Notes: generated by a model from the letters alone, not told the origin. Counted from the first letter of the stretch, positions 8,557-17,140 are shown. The stretch: DNA of 20,930 nucleotides from Chara braunii (GCA_003427395.1 BFEA01000081.1:434807-455736); one strand, 5' to 3'. Numbers and translations: made by a program.

Positions 8557-8718
8557 TTATACCACGAGTGCTTTGTAAAGTCGTGCCCGTTAACGCGCCA
8601 CGATTTTAGGAAACGTACAGGCAGGCCACTACAGCAGCGCCCAAATTCATCCGAGTAGAAATGTTTCTACTCTATTTTCTTCCGCGCCCGATAGCTGGGC
8701 CAAGTACTGGTGGTTTAT
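8557..8718 (+). mobile_element. TTAA-type MITE, full length, TTAT duplication (copy 2)
   Basis: The element spans 8561-8714 (154 bp) with ends ACCACGAGTGCTTT and AGTACTGGTGGT, the left end being diverged. TTAT flanks it at 8557-8560 and 8715-8718. Internally it shares GTCGTGCCCGTTAACGCGCC with the copy at 14221, including an intact internal TTAA. It has no coding content. Confidence 0.85.
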
Positions 8719-9058
8719 AGGGCAACTTTCAGTCCTGATTCAGAGAGTGGGCGTTCTAGTCCGGTGACGATGGTAGGTCTAGGCCCTAGGTTACCTTGCT
8801 GCGCGAGGCCCTGTTTGTCACTCAGTCGGTCTCTGCAGTCAGGTCAGTCTGGTCAAGAGCTCAGTCCCAGGTGAGACCTGAGGCAGGTCAGCTCGGTCTA
8901 TCACTAGTTAAGACCCTTCCTCCTGGGAGTCAAAATTCAGTCTTGCTATGCTGCCTTGACGCTGGATGGACGCTGCCTTGACGATGGCTATGTGCTGGCA
9001 CTGTGGACGGCAAAGCAGGACTGAGGCAGCATGCTGGCGCCTTCTCTGCTAAGCACCA
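8719..9058. other. Unassigned sequence
   Basis: GCTGCCTTGACG occurs twice near 8950 and 8971, a small local duplication leading into the minisatellite downstream. GTCAGTC-like motifs are frequent. No gene was identified. Confidence 0.35.
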
Positions 9059-9213
9059 GCCTCTGCTGATGTGCAGCATGCCACCTGTCTTCATTGCTGA
9101 TGTGGCGCATGCCACTTGTGTTCATTGCTGATGTGGTGCATGCCACTTGTGTTCATTGCTGATGTGGCGCATGCCACCTGCCTTCATCGCTGATGTGGCA
9201 TTGGCCACGCTGT
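9059..9213. repeat. 31-bp minisatellite, five units
   Basis: Units begin at 9059, 9090, 9121, 9152 and 9183. The central three are nearly identical and the outer two diverged. Each central unit contains GTGGCGCATGCCAC, which can fold as a five-base stem with a four-base loop. Confidence 0.9.
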
Positions 9214-9762
9214 CTACATTGGGTGACCGGACGCGACAAGGAGGGAGATCGGGATCTGTGGACAATTGAGGACAATCGGGATACTTACCTGAGGATGATG
9301 TCGATACTGCACGATGCTGATTGCCTTCAACGTCTTCACGAGAACTGTGCCAAGTGGCACTTCGATGTGATCAGAACCTGTCAGACTCGTTACTGGATAC
9401 TGTTTGCTGACGTGGAGGCAAGGGGAAGCCCGGAGAAGGAGTGGGCAATGTGTGGGCTACTCTCTCAGACTGGTCATTGATGAGTACTATCTCTTCCACC
9501 TTCTAAGCTGTCTATTCCCCCCTCCACTCTCTCTTTGTCTACTGGTAATGAGATATGTATCAGAGATCACGTTTATAATTATTGGAGACATTGATCAGAG
9601 TTCAGTCACTTTGTACGTCGACATCTGGCGAGTATCTTCTAGTCTGGGTTCATTACACATTACCCGTTGGAAAAAAAAAAAAAAAGGAAAAAAAAAAAAA
9701 GTATTGCTGAATAGCGAGCGACCAGTGGAAATGGGACCACTGGCCGGGGTAGTAAGTCTAAG
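9214..9762. other. Unassigned sequence with a 95-codon open frame
   Basis: The plus-strand frame 9193-9480 has mixed composition and includes WHFDVIRTCQTRYWILF, but it begins inside the minisatellite and I do not recognise it. A perfect TACTTACCTG lies at 9282-9291. A runs occur near 9670-9700. Confidence 0.3.
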
Positions 9763-9893
9763 TTAGGGGCTCGGCACATCACTCTCGAAATGTGCAAAAT
9801 GATAATGAACTACCCGCTAGAACATGGCCAGATGCGCCCGCCATATTTTTGAGACTTTTTCACATTTCGAGAGTGGTGTGGCGAGGCCCTTAG
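9763..9893 (-). mobile_element. GGGCCTC-ended MITE with TTAG flanks
   Basis: The element spans 9767-9889 (123 bp). Its ends are GGGCTCGGCACATCACTCTC and the reverse complement of GAGTGGTGTGGCGAGGCCC, and inverted similarity extends through CGAAATGTG. TTAG flanks it at 9763-9766 and 9890-9893. If the duplication is read as three bases (TTA), this would fit PIF/Harbinger-type insertion. The interior, read on the minus strand, has GGCCATGTTCTAGC like the copies at 7.5 and 19.2 kb. Confidence 0.8.
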
Positions 9894-10302
9894 GCGCTCG
9901 GCACACCACTGTCGAAAACGGGTTTTTCGACAATTCCTCACGGCCACACAGCCTATCGAAACTCGCATGCGCAAAAAAAAAAAAATTGACACGTGTCAGG
10001 AAACACTTTCGATAGCTGCAATCGAAACAACTCACTTCCCTCACCTGCACCTTCAACATTTTCAACAGTCTCCGTCCTTCCTATCGACGGCAACTTCAAA
10101 TGTCACCAGTGCGGAGGGGCGGGGAAGGTCGGGACCGCGAAAACCTTCTCATCCCTTCCTCCAATTTCGTCATTTCCCGCTCAGCTTTCACAAACGAGTT
10201 CTTTCGTCAGTGCTGTGTGGCTAAGGGGGAAAAACTGTCGAACGGCTGGCTGTCGACAGCTGTCGAAGAAAAGGCTCCTTCGACAGTGGTGTGGCGAGTC
10301 CC
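9893..10302. mobile_element. Larger element with related ends (410 bp)
   Basis: The left end GGCGCTCGGCACACCACTGT and the reverse complement of the right end (GGGACTCGCCACACCACTGT) match over about 22 bases. Both ends continue as CGAA. The TIR resembles that of the MITE immediately to the left, so both probably used related transposases. Internal short inverted repeats of TCGACAG and CTATCGAAA occur. Flanking duplication is not clear. It has no recognisable coding content. Confidence 0.6.
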
Positions 10303-10500
10303 TTCGACTTCAGGGGAAAAAAAAAAAAAAAAAAAAAAAAAAACTTGATTACAGACACTCGACACTTCAACCGTGTACTGGTGCTTTAAGACAGGACCAG
10401 TCGACAGCAAGACCCGTACCATTAGACATTTTCTTTTTGACATCAAATATGGTTCCAACCGGGGTTGCCAGGCCGAACGTACGGAGGCCCCTAAGCTGAC
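10303..10500. repeat. Poly-A run and short unassigned sequence
   Basis: An uninterrupted A run occupies about 10318-10343. The remainder is unassigned. The poly-A could be a retroposed tail, but no source sequence is recognised upstream. Confidence 0.4.
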
Positions 10501-10562
10501 CCCCGAATGTTCGGGCGTTCGGGTCCCCGTACGGGGCCCGAACCCGAAGGGGTTCGGACCCC
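10501..10562. repeat. GC-rich TTCGGGCGTTCGGG repeat with hairpin
   Basis: CCCGAATGTTCGGGCGTTCG resembles 12150-12170 (CCCGAACGTTCGGGCGTTTG). Immediately after, GGGGCCCGAACCC (10533-10545) and GGGGTTCGGACCCC (10549-10562) can pair with a three-base loop and one mismatch. Confidence 0.65.
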
Positions 10563-10985
10563 ACGAAAAAATAGTTTTATTTTGGCAAATTGGCACCTAA
10601 ATATTATTATTTTTTCTGAATTTTTGTTTTGTGACTTCTTTGTAATGTACGGTAAAAAATAGTTTTTTTCTGTTTTTCTGTTCAGGAAAAAAAAAAAAAA
10701 AAAATCGGCAAAGATGGTGGTGTCAAAACTTGCTTGCCCACTGACTAATTTGTTTTTTTTTCTCTTTTTTGAAGGAGTTTTTTCACTTTTTGTTTTTTCT
10801 TTATTTCGGGCAAAAAAAAAATTATAATTTTTTCAAACCTTATTTGTAGATTCTCTATTATGTAAGATACACATATATAAACTTTCATGGCATTTGTCAC
10901 AGCCAAAAGAAAAGTGAAAAATCACCAAAGATGGTGTGAAAAACATGCTCGCCCACTCAATAACTTCGTCCTCGTTTTATTTTTT
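10563..10985. other. AT-rich sequence with homopolymer runs
   Basis: A and T runs are frequent (for example 10686-10704 and 10753-10761). CAAAGATGGTG with a following CTTGC...CCCACT stretch near 10709 is echoed near 10926 as CAAAGATGGTGTG and CTCGCCCACT, a diverged direct repeat. No gene was identified. Confidence 0.4.
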
Positions 10986-10987
10986 GC

Positions 10988-11044
10988 AATCAGACTCGCT
11001 TTCTTCTTCACTTCACATACATGTCAATCAGACTCGCTTTCTTC
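10988..11044. repeat. 38-bp period duplication
   Basis: AATCAGACTCGCTTTCTTC occurs at 10988-11006 and 11026-11044 with CACTTCACATACATGTC-like sequence between. Confidence 0.8.
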
Positions 11045-12195
11045 AATTCACAATGGCGACAAGCGCCCACTCAAAGCTCAGAGATACTGAAACCGTGAAC
11101 GCAGTTCAGATGCAAACTGGCTTCAACAGGCTATGGCGCATCAGCGCCTGTACATCCCAACTCTCGTCACTGTGTCCAACACCACTGTTCACACATACTC
11201 AACTCTGGATCACCCTGAATACCCCACACTCGCTCACTGTATCGCACACACGTACACCCACACTAACGCCTAACACTAGCTATGGCAGCTATGGCCCTCG
11301 GCTACTACTAACTATGGCGAACTGACTTCTTCAAGCCCACTTCGACCTCGGGCATCTGCAGACCACCTTGCACAAGACGCTCGGGCAGCGCTTCCGCATG
11401 GCTTACGCAGGAAGGAATGAGTGGCTGGACGCTGCCTCTTGATTTATACTTCTGTAAGTCGCTGGTCTGCCCTTTTCCACCGGGCCCATGGCGCACACAG
11501 TCCCTCATGGTACTTGCTGACTGGACAAAGTGAGACTGGGGCTGGGTACCGCTACTAAGCGAAGTTGGACTCACCACTTGCCCACTTGCCTCTGGCCTGC
11601 TGTGTATAACGTGAAAAGAAACTTGAAAGGCCACTTCCGGACCTTCCGGAAGTTTGCGGACTTGGCCTTTCAGGACTGTAGCAGCTACAACCTTGACCTT
11701 TCAGAACTACAACAGCTATGACCCCTATGCAGGTGTGACCCCTACTTCGACAGGTCTAAGGTTCAAGACCCAACAACCACTCAGACCTACGACAGAAAAC
11801 TTTCGACTACTAACACACAGGTCTCGGGTTCAAGACTCACAGGGTTGACTTGATACTGTACACAGGCAAGGTAAGATAAGGTGAGGTCTGGGGATCGAGC
11901 CCTGGGATCCGCATCTGTGTCTGCAAAAAGGTGAAAACCATTTCATTTTTCTAATTTTCATTATTATTATTATTATTTTTTGTATTTGATTTTTATTTCA
12001 AATTTGGTAAAGAATTTGGATGTAACGTTGAGGCAAATGTTGTTCAGTCTTTTCTTCTCTTTTTTTCTTTTGTTTTTTCTTTCTTTCTTTTTTTTTTGTC
12101 TTTCGTTTTCTTTTTTCGGTCCTGGGTCGAACGCGTCGAGAGGGGGTCCCGAACGTTCGGGCGTTTGGGTTCGGCCGTTCGGCCCGTCCTGAACG
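11045..12195. other. Unassigned, repeat-derived sequence
   Basis: A minus-strand TATAAATC near 11446 precedes sequence similar to that after the TATA box at 1384. ACAGGTCTAAGGTTCAAGAC (about 11750) recurs as ACAGGTCTCGGGTTCAAGAC (about 11816). Pyrimidine-rich low complexity lies at about 12045-12115. GAACGTTCGGGCGTTTGGG at about 12153 repeats the motif at 10.5 kb. Open frames up to about 130 codons exist on both strands with no recognised domain. Confidence 0.35.
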
Positions 12196-12300
12196 CCGCC
12201 ACATGCACAAAAGATGAAAAATATGGCGGTGCATATTTCCATATTCTAGCAGAAGATTCATTCTCGTTTTGCACATTTGGTGAGAAGTGGAGGAGCGAGG
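12196..12300 (+). mobile_element. GGGCCTC-family MITE, left end missing
   Basis: ACATGCACAAAAGATG, then ATATGGCGGTGCATAT, then TTCTAGCAGAAGATTCATTC and GCACATTTGG match the family interior. The right end reads GAGAAGTGGAGGAGCGAGG, diverged from GAGTGGTGYGGCGAGG. The left terminus is replaced by GC-rich sequence. Confidence 0.65.
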
Positions 12301-12336
12301 ACGAATGCCATAGAGAACTGTCAGGTGAACCGTGGC

Positions 12337-12500
12337 CAGAGAGGGAGAAAAGGACAACAAATGAGGGGCTGTGACAGGCTGTATCCACGGAGTTTTGCCG
12401 GCTCATCAGGAGGCGTGAGCAGAGAGGGAGAGAAGAGGACAACAAACGGGGGCCTGCGAGAGACTTTTTCGTCCGCGTTTCCCTGACTCATCAGGAGGCT
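12337..12500. repeat. 83-bp tandem duplication
   Basis: CAGAGAGGGAGA at 12337 and 12420 starts two units. Each contains GGACAACAAAYG and ends in TCATCAGGAGGC. Divergence is moderate. Tandem duplication just upstream of a TATA box resembles the enhancer part of an LTR. Confidence 0.7.
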
Positions 12501-12506
12501 GAACCC

Positions 12507-12514
12507 TATATACC
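12507..12514 (+). promoter_or_regulatory. Possible TATA box after the tandem duplication
   Basis: TATATACC follows the 83-bp duplication by a few bases. It may be a solo-LTR or relic promoter. LTR ends and a primer-binding site could not be located. Confidence 0.3.
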
Positions 12515-13080
12515 GTCGTCAAACAGAAATGCCCCGTAAACCGCAGGCAGAAATTTCGACACTGCACTTACGAGCCCCAGGTAACTCAGACTTCAGACTC
12601 ATTCCCTATTATTTTATCCTCTGTTCATCTGATTGCATCTGGGTTCGGACTCGGCTAAATTTGGGTTCGAAAACTCAGGTCTGAAATTTCGACAATTTTG
12701 TAGTGCACTAGGTGTACCACCTGGGCTAGGCCCGTTGGTTGAAGAAACAAAAAATGGTTTCAGCCCAACTACCCCTCGGTGGCCAAATTCGGCCATCTGA
12801 TCCCGGTAGTGCCCCTCAGATGAAGGCACTGCCACAGCCAGACTTTTGTAATGACCTGCCAAAACACAGACTGAGAACACTGCTGATTTCTGGGATTTGC
12901 CGCTGGAATGAATGCCTTGCTGAGATTCCTGCATCCGGCTGTGGTTTCCAAGTCTGTGCGTGTGTGCGTGCCTGTCTGAGTGCTTGTCGGCTGAGTGTGT
13001 GTGTGACCCGCAAGGGTACTTGTTGGTTGAAAGGACCCGCAGGGCCGGTACTTACCTGTGGCCGTGACTTTAAGGGTTGC
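12515..13080. other. Unassigned sequence
   Basis: Open frames on both strands overlap (12739-13158 plus, 12769-13122 minus) without recognisable domains. A perfect TACTTACCTG lies at 13049-13058. Confidence 0.3.
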
Positions 13081-13081
13081 A

Positions 13082-13182
13082 GCGGGGAAAACACTCAAGT
13101 AGCGGGCGTAGGCCCACGACACTTACAGCAGCGGGAAAAACACTCAAGTAGCAGGTAGGCCGGTACCACTCAAGGAGTGGTA
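13082..13182. repeat. 49-bp direct duplication and hairpin
   Basis: GCGGGGAAAACACTCAAGTA at 13082 and GCGGGAAAAACACTCAAGTA at 13131 begin two similar units ending in TAGGCC. At 13164-13182, TACCACTC and GAGTGGTA form a perfect eight-base stem around AAG. Confidence 0.75.
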
Positions 13183-14216
13183 GAAGTGTCAGGTACTGGA
13201 GGCCGAGCAGAAGAAGACAAAAGTTGGCATTTTTAGAGGCCCGGTGGCGGTAGGTTAGAGGTAGGCCGGTACCAGTCCAAGTAGCCCGAGTCTAGGGCTG
13301 TACGGACGATAGCAAAGCCTGCAATGGTGTTTCCCTCCGAAAGGGAGGATGTACCGGTTGTTGGGAGGCCGCTCGGCCTAGGAAGTCACCGCGCAAGAGG
13401 CCAGTAGGCCGCTATATCTTTCGGAGGAGCAAGCAGCTCCTCCTCATTTGCGGTATGCAAGGATTGGCGACATGCTGCTGGAGCCAAGCGCTGGACTTGG
13501 GCAGCGCTGCCTGGAGGTGACGAGCAGCTGGGCACTCAGCCTGGCTATGGCGAGCAGCCCAGCCTGAGGAGGAGGAAGAAGGGGGCGAAGGAAGAGAGTG
13601 GTGAGGTACCTACCTGGCTACGGTGGACACCATCTTCATCACCTTGTTGGGCGCTGCATCTGCAAGGCCTGGGGTAGTGCCGCACCAAGGAAGCTCGTGG
13701 CAGAGTCAGGCATGGCGGCTTAGTCAGCAGCGGCATAGCTGCTTTGAGTTGTCCTTTGGACAGGAGTGGAGCAACATAGCTGCTTTGCGTCGTCCTTTGC
13801 GCAGGACGGCAGGCTATGGCATGTGAGAGGTGGAAGAAGGGGGGGGGAAGCCATAGCTACGGTGGACCTGTTGTTGTGTCAGCAGTAAGAGGGAACTTTG
13901 GACATTGATTCTGGTTCATCCACTCGTTGTTATTATTATTATTGGAAGAAGAATAAGATTGGCGAAGTGAAGGAGGAGGAAGGTGGAGAGAGAAGGGGGA
14001 TTTGTCATTGGTCTTGCTGGTGTACATCTTCTTCTTCTTCTTCTTTGGTTTCTATATCTTTGCAAGTGCTTTCATTTCTTCTGCAATTGGGTGGCATTGT
14101 CTTTCATTGTGAATTTGCACTTTGGGAACGACCAGGATCGTAACACTTTAAAAGACAAACGGAATTTGTGGGCTGTGGAGCCTCACACCTTATTACATCA
14201 GAGCGGCGCACTCAGT
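13183..14216. other. Unassigned sequence with local hairpins
   Basis: GGAGGAGC and GCTCCTCC near 13423-13443 form a perfect eight-base stem. CTATATC near 13411 could be a weak TATA box. CATAGCTGCTTTG recurs near 13734 and 13777. TACCTACCTG is at 13607. A short TTATTATTATTATT stretch lies near 13928. No gene was recognised. Confidence 0.3.
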
Positions 14217-14374
14217 TTAAACCACCAGTACTTCCTAGAGTCGTGCCCGTTAACGCGCCACGATTTTAGGAAATGTACAGGCTACTACAGGAGCGCCCAA
14301 ATTCATCCGACTAGAAACGTTTCTACTCCATTTTTTTCCGTGGCCGATAGCTGGGCCAAGTACTGGTGGTTTAA
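14217..14374 (+). mobile_element. TTAA-type MITE, full length (copy 3)
   Basis: The element spans 14221-14370 (150 bp) with perfect inverted ends ACCACCAGTACTT / AAGTACTGGTGGT. TTAA flanks both sides (14217-14220 and 14371-14374). TTAA duplication with precise ends is the hallmark of piggyBac-type transposition, although these termini do not look like the usual piggyBac CCC start. An intact internal TTAA lies in CCCGTTAACGCGCC near 14250. Confidence 0.9.
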
Positions 14375-14591
14375 CTTGGGGAACATACCCCCCCCTCTCA
14401 CGATTGGGGAGCACACACACACACACACAAGGGTTCAATAATCTTTGTTTTCTTTTTTTTTTTTTTTTTTTTTTTGAAAGCGTTCTCGCAAGGGGTCAAT
14501 AATCTCATTTTGGAGTCTGAACCACTCCTTCAAATAGGGAGGAGAGTACGTAGGAAGTAAAGATCGCTGCTGCAGGGGTATGTTCCCCAAG
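14375..14591. mobile_element. 217-bp inverted-repeat element abutting the TTAA MITE
   Basis: CTTGGGGAACATACCCC at 14375-14391 is the exact reverse complement of 14575-14591. The interior has a CA microsatellite, AAGGGTTCAATAATCT echoed as AGGGGTCAATAATCT, and a T run near 14450-14475. The left arm starts at the base after the TTAA of the neighbouring MITE. Confidence 0.65.
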
Positions 14592-14627
14592 ATTGCGGCT
14601 GCAGGGGTTGGGTGGATGTCACGACCG

Positions 14628-14659
14628 GTATGGTATGGTATGGTATGGTATGGTATGGT
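14628..14659. repeat. TGGTA microsatellite
   Basis: About six units of the pentamer GGTAT lie immediately upstream of the tRNA-derived SINE. Confidence 0.9.
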
Positions 14660-14675
14660 TCCCCTTTGGTACTCC

Positions 14676-14897
14676 GGGCCATGGCTGTAGTGGTAAAGAA
14701 ACTCGGCTCTCTTGAGGCTGAGGTTGCCGGTTCAAATCCGTGCGTGCACGGCGGAGGTCTGACTGCCAGAGGTCTGTGTTCGTTTTTAGAAAGGTGTGCA
14801 GTTGGTACCCCTACGAATACGAACTGTTGAAATACAGACCGGAGTTCGGGTCGTCAGAATGACGGGTGAAAATCCCTGAATGACTTGACTTGACTTG
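14676..14897 (+). mobile_element. tRNA-derived SINE
   Basis: The A box TGGCTGTAGTGG is at 14682-14693 and a perfect B box GGTTCAAATCC is at 14729-14739. Their spacing is typical of an internal RNA polymerase III promoter. A tRNA-unrelated body follows. The 3' end is a short tandem tail of CTTGA units (about 14878-14897), the kind of tail copied by a partner LINE. GGGCCA lies at both boundaries (about 14676 and 14896) and may be a short target duplication. The head is too altered to fold as a functional tRNA, and the source isotype is unclear. Confidence 0.75.
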
Positions 14898-15132
14898 GGG
14901 CCAGTGGTTCCGGTCATTCTGTTTGCTATTCATGGGGAGAATCATGTGCCGGAAAGTGGGCCCAAGGTTGTCCCATTTCAGAGAGTATAATGATAGCTGA
15001 GCTCCGCTATCTTTTTTATTTTGGTCGGACTCCCTTTTCCATATTGTCAATGTCCAAAAAAACTCGAAACAAACCTGTTATTTGGGCTCTGCCCCAAGCC
15101 TAACCCACTGCTACTAGTGGGCCCTCTCTGCA
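14898..15132. other. Unassigned sequence
   Basis: No gene was recognised. GGGCTCTGCCCCAAGCCTAA followed by ACTAGTGGGCC near 15085-15124 resembles a diverged arm of the 168-bp hairpin family that starts at 15133. Confidence 0.35.
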
Positions 15133-15300
15133 GGGGCTAGGTCCCACTAGCAAAGAGGATTGAATTGAACACCTGAATCTGGACTTGTTTGTGGAAAGGT
15201 GCAGACTGTCGAGATTGAACTACTTTTCTGCATCTCTGCTTAAAACACGTCCAGATTCAGGATATTTATCCAATCCTCTTTGCTAGTGGGACCTCGCCCC
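15133..15300. mobile_element. 168-bp long-arm hairpin MITE (copy 1)
   Basis: GGGGCTAGGTCCCACTAGCA with AAGAGGATTG and CCTGAATCTGGAC forms the left arm. The reverse complement of the right arm reads GGGGCGAGGTCCCACTAGCA with the same following blocks. Arms are about 70 bp, leaving only a small loop. No convincing target duplication was found. Confidence 0.85.
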
Positions 15301-15325
15301 AGTAGTGCTTGTAACGGCAGAAAAC

Positions 15326-15339
<14 letters not shown>

Positions 15340-15363
<24 letters not shown>
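15340..15363. repeat. Poly-T run
   Basis: This is an uninterrupted T stretch of about 24 bases preceded by further T-rich sequence from 15328. Confidence 0.9.
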
Positions 15364-15437
15364 GCCGAAACTCATGTGTGCATGATTATAACATGTGCTG
15401 ATGAACTTCACAGTTTCGCAGTACCTTCCTCCTCACT

Positions 15438-15683
15438 GGGGAGGTCCGGGTAGCAAGGAGGATTGGATTGAACGCCTGAATCTGGACGTGATTGTGGATA
15501 GGTGCAGTGAATCCTGATAAGAATGGGAAAAGGAAAAGGAAACCATCTGCTTTTTTGCATCTATCTATCGAACGCATCCAGATTCAGGCGATTAAATCAA
15601 TTTAACCGTAATGTAACCCTCTTGCATCTCTGTATGAAACACATCCAGATTCAGGCGATTGCATGCGATCCTGTTTGTTAGCA
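15438..15683. mobile_element. Hairpin MITE family, compound copy
   Basis: The left arm GGGGAGGTCCGGGTAGCAAG continues to GCCTGAATCTGGACGTG. Two right arms follow: ATCCAGATTCAGGCGATT occurs at about 15577 and again at about 15643. The structure looks like one element with a duplicated right arm, or two overlapping insertions. Confidence 0.75.
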
Positions 15684-15860
15684 GAGACATGGGAGAGTCA
15701 ATGTGATGCCGTACCCGGCCATTTTAAAAAGGCTTCCATCTTCATCTTTCATGCCATCGGTCCAAATGGATACGCAGGTACAGAGTACGTAGTCACAGGA
15801 TTTCTAGTTCCCAGTTACAGACAGGTGTAACGTTTTTTTGTTAAAAAAAAAAAAAATCAA

Positions 15861-16085
15861 AACTGTAAAATCGAAAACGTTATTTGCACCAACCAATGAG
15901 CCTTTGATACACCCACAAACTTTCGAAATACAGATTTTACAAGGACAAAATAGAAAAAGACAGGGCTGGTCCCCGGATGGACCGGGGACCCCTACCCCAT
16001 CCGCGGTCCTCCCAGTTGGACCGCCGGCCGGTGGCCCGGGCCGGTTCCCTCCCAGTCGCCCCCAGCGCATTTTCGCTTGGGCTTG
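15861..16085. repeat. GC-rich palindromic repeat with ACAAGGACAAAA arm
   Basis: GTAAAATCGAAAACGTT, then CAGATTTTACAAGGACAAAA, then AGGGCTGG and CCGG-rich sequence recur inverted or rearranged at 17040-17200. GGTCCCCGG (15968-15976) and CCGGGGACC (15982-15990) form a perfect nine-base stem. This is probably a diverged copy of the same element as at 17.1 kb. Confidence 0.6.
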
Positions 16086-16186
16086 AAATTTTTTTTTGGC
16101 GGCGCGATTGTGTTACGGAGGTCTCGTGGGGGCGGGCCCTGCCCCGCAATTACGAAACCAGGTCCTGCAGGCCCCATTTTTCGAAG

Positions 16187-16255
16187 TTCAAAAAGTGGCC
16201 AATCTTGGCCGCCGATCGCCGCAGATCAGCGCCAAAGATCGGCCACTGTTTTGAA
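16187..16255. repeat. 69-bp inverted repeat
   Basis: TTCAAAAAGTGGCCAATCTT pairs with the reverse complement of GATCGGCCACTGTTTTGAA with about three differences. It may be a tiny foldback element. Confidence 0.7.
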
Positions 16256-16530
16256 TCACTTCTGGCGGGAAACCGTCACGCAGCGGGGGAAAACACATTG
16301 CGCGTTCAACCCCGCTCACCTCCAGTCTGTGCAGCCGCTCCGTCGTCGCCTCGGACAGCCAGCCGCGCCACCGTCGCCACCGCCAGCCAGCCGCGCCATC
16401 ACTAGGTGCAGCCACACCATCGTAGGTAGGTCTCCGCGGGGTGCATCATCGTCATCGTCGCCCCCGCCAGCCAGCAGCGCCATCGCGCCCCCTGCCGACG
16501 AGCCACTCCATCACTCCCCCAGGTTTGTTT
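16256..16530. other. GC-rich sequence with degenerate CAGCC/CGCCA repeats
   Basis: AGCCAGCCGCGCCA recurs near 16358 and 16384, with CCAGCCAGCAGCGCCATCGC at about 16466. The composition gives open frames on several strands, but none has a recognised domain. Confidence 0.45.
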
Positions 16531-16857
16531 CTTCTTCTTCTTCTTCTTCTCCTCCTTCTTCTTCCTATCTTAGCCATCGGCTTGCGTTCTTCTTCTTCTT
16601 CTTCTTCTTCTTCTTCTTCTTCTTCTTCTTCCTCTTCCTCCTCCTCCTCCTCCCCCTCCTCCTCCTACTCTTCTTCTTCTTCTTCTTCTTCTTCTTCTTC
16701 TTCTTCCTCCTCCTCCTCCTCCTCCTCCTGTTCTTCTCTCCCCTCTTCTTCATCATTTTCTTCTTCCTCCTCCTCCTCTTCTTCTTCTCCTCTGTCTTCT
16801 TCGTCATCTTCTTCTTCTTCTCCCTCCTCCTGCTCCTCTTCTTCTCCTCCTCCTCCA
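16531..16857 (+). repeat. CTT/CTC triplet tract
   Basis: About 300 bases of CTT and CTC triplets are broken once by 16563-16587. Frames through it give runs of Ser, Phe or Leu on one strand and Glu/Lys on the other; these are composition artefacts, not genes. Confidence 0.95.
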
Positions 16858-17140
16858 TTAGCCATAGCCATTAAATTTATTTATTTTTTTCATTCCCCAA
16901 CCCCCCCCCTCCCAGCACGCCCCCCAAAAAAGTTTCCAACATTCAAAGTTTTACTGTGGAATCTGACAGAAAGAAAAATAATAATAATAAAAATTGGCCA
17001 TTTTTTTGGGCCATCCGGTTTGCCGGTAGACCCCCCCTGGCCCGATCCGGCCCCGGTTGGACCGGGCCAGCTCAACCGGCCGGTTGCCAGCCCAGCCCTG
17101 GAAAAAGAACGTTTTCGACTTTACAATTTCGTTTGTTTTT

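Noticed and set aside
8165-8557. 130-codon minus-strand open frame as a gene
   Set aside because: No domain, signal peptide or motif is recognised, and it overlaps a plus-strand frame of similar size. It is kept only as unassigned sequence.
9059-9213. CRISPR array
   Set aside because: Units of 31 bp are directly adjacent without spacers, so this is a minisatellite.
9193-9480. 95-codon plus-strand open frame as a gene
   Set aside because: It starts inside a minisatellite and has no recognised family. Its mixed composition is suggestive but not enough.
11750-11900. tRNA or second SINE from GGTTCAAGAC and GATCGAGCC B-box-like motifs
   Set aside because: No A box lies at the expected distance upstream, and no cloverleaf could be drawn.
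16531-16857. Long open frames with runs of Ser, Phe, Leu or Glu/Lys
   Set aside because: They are translations of a CTT/CTC microsatellite in several frames and both strands, which is expected of such a tract and not evidence of a protein.
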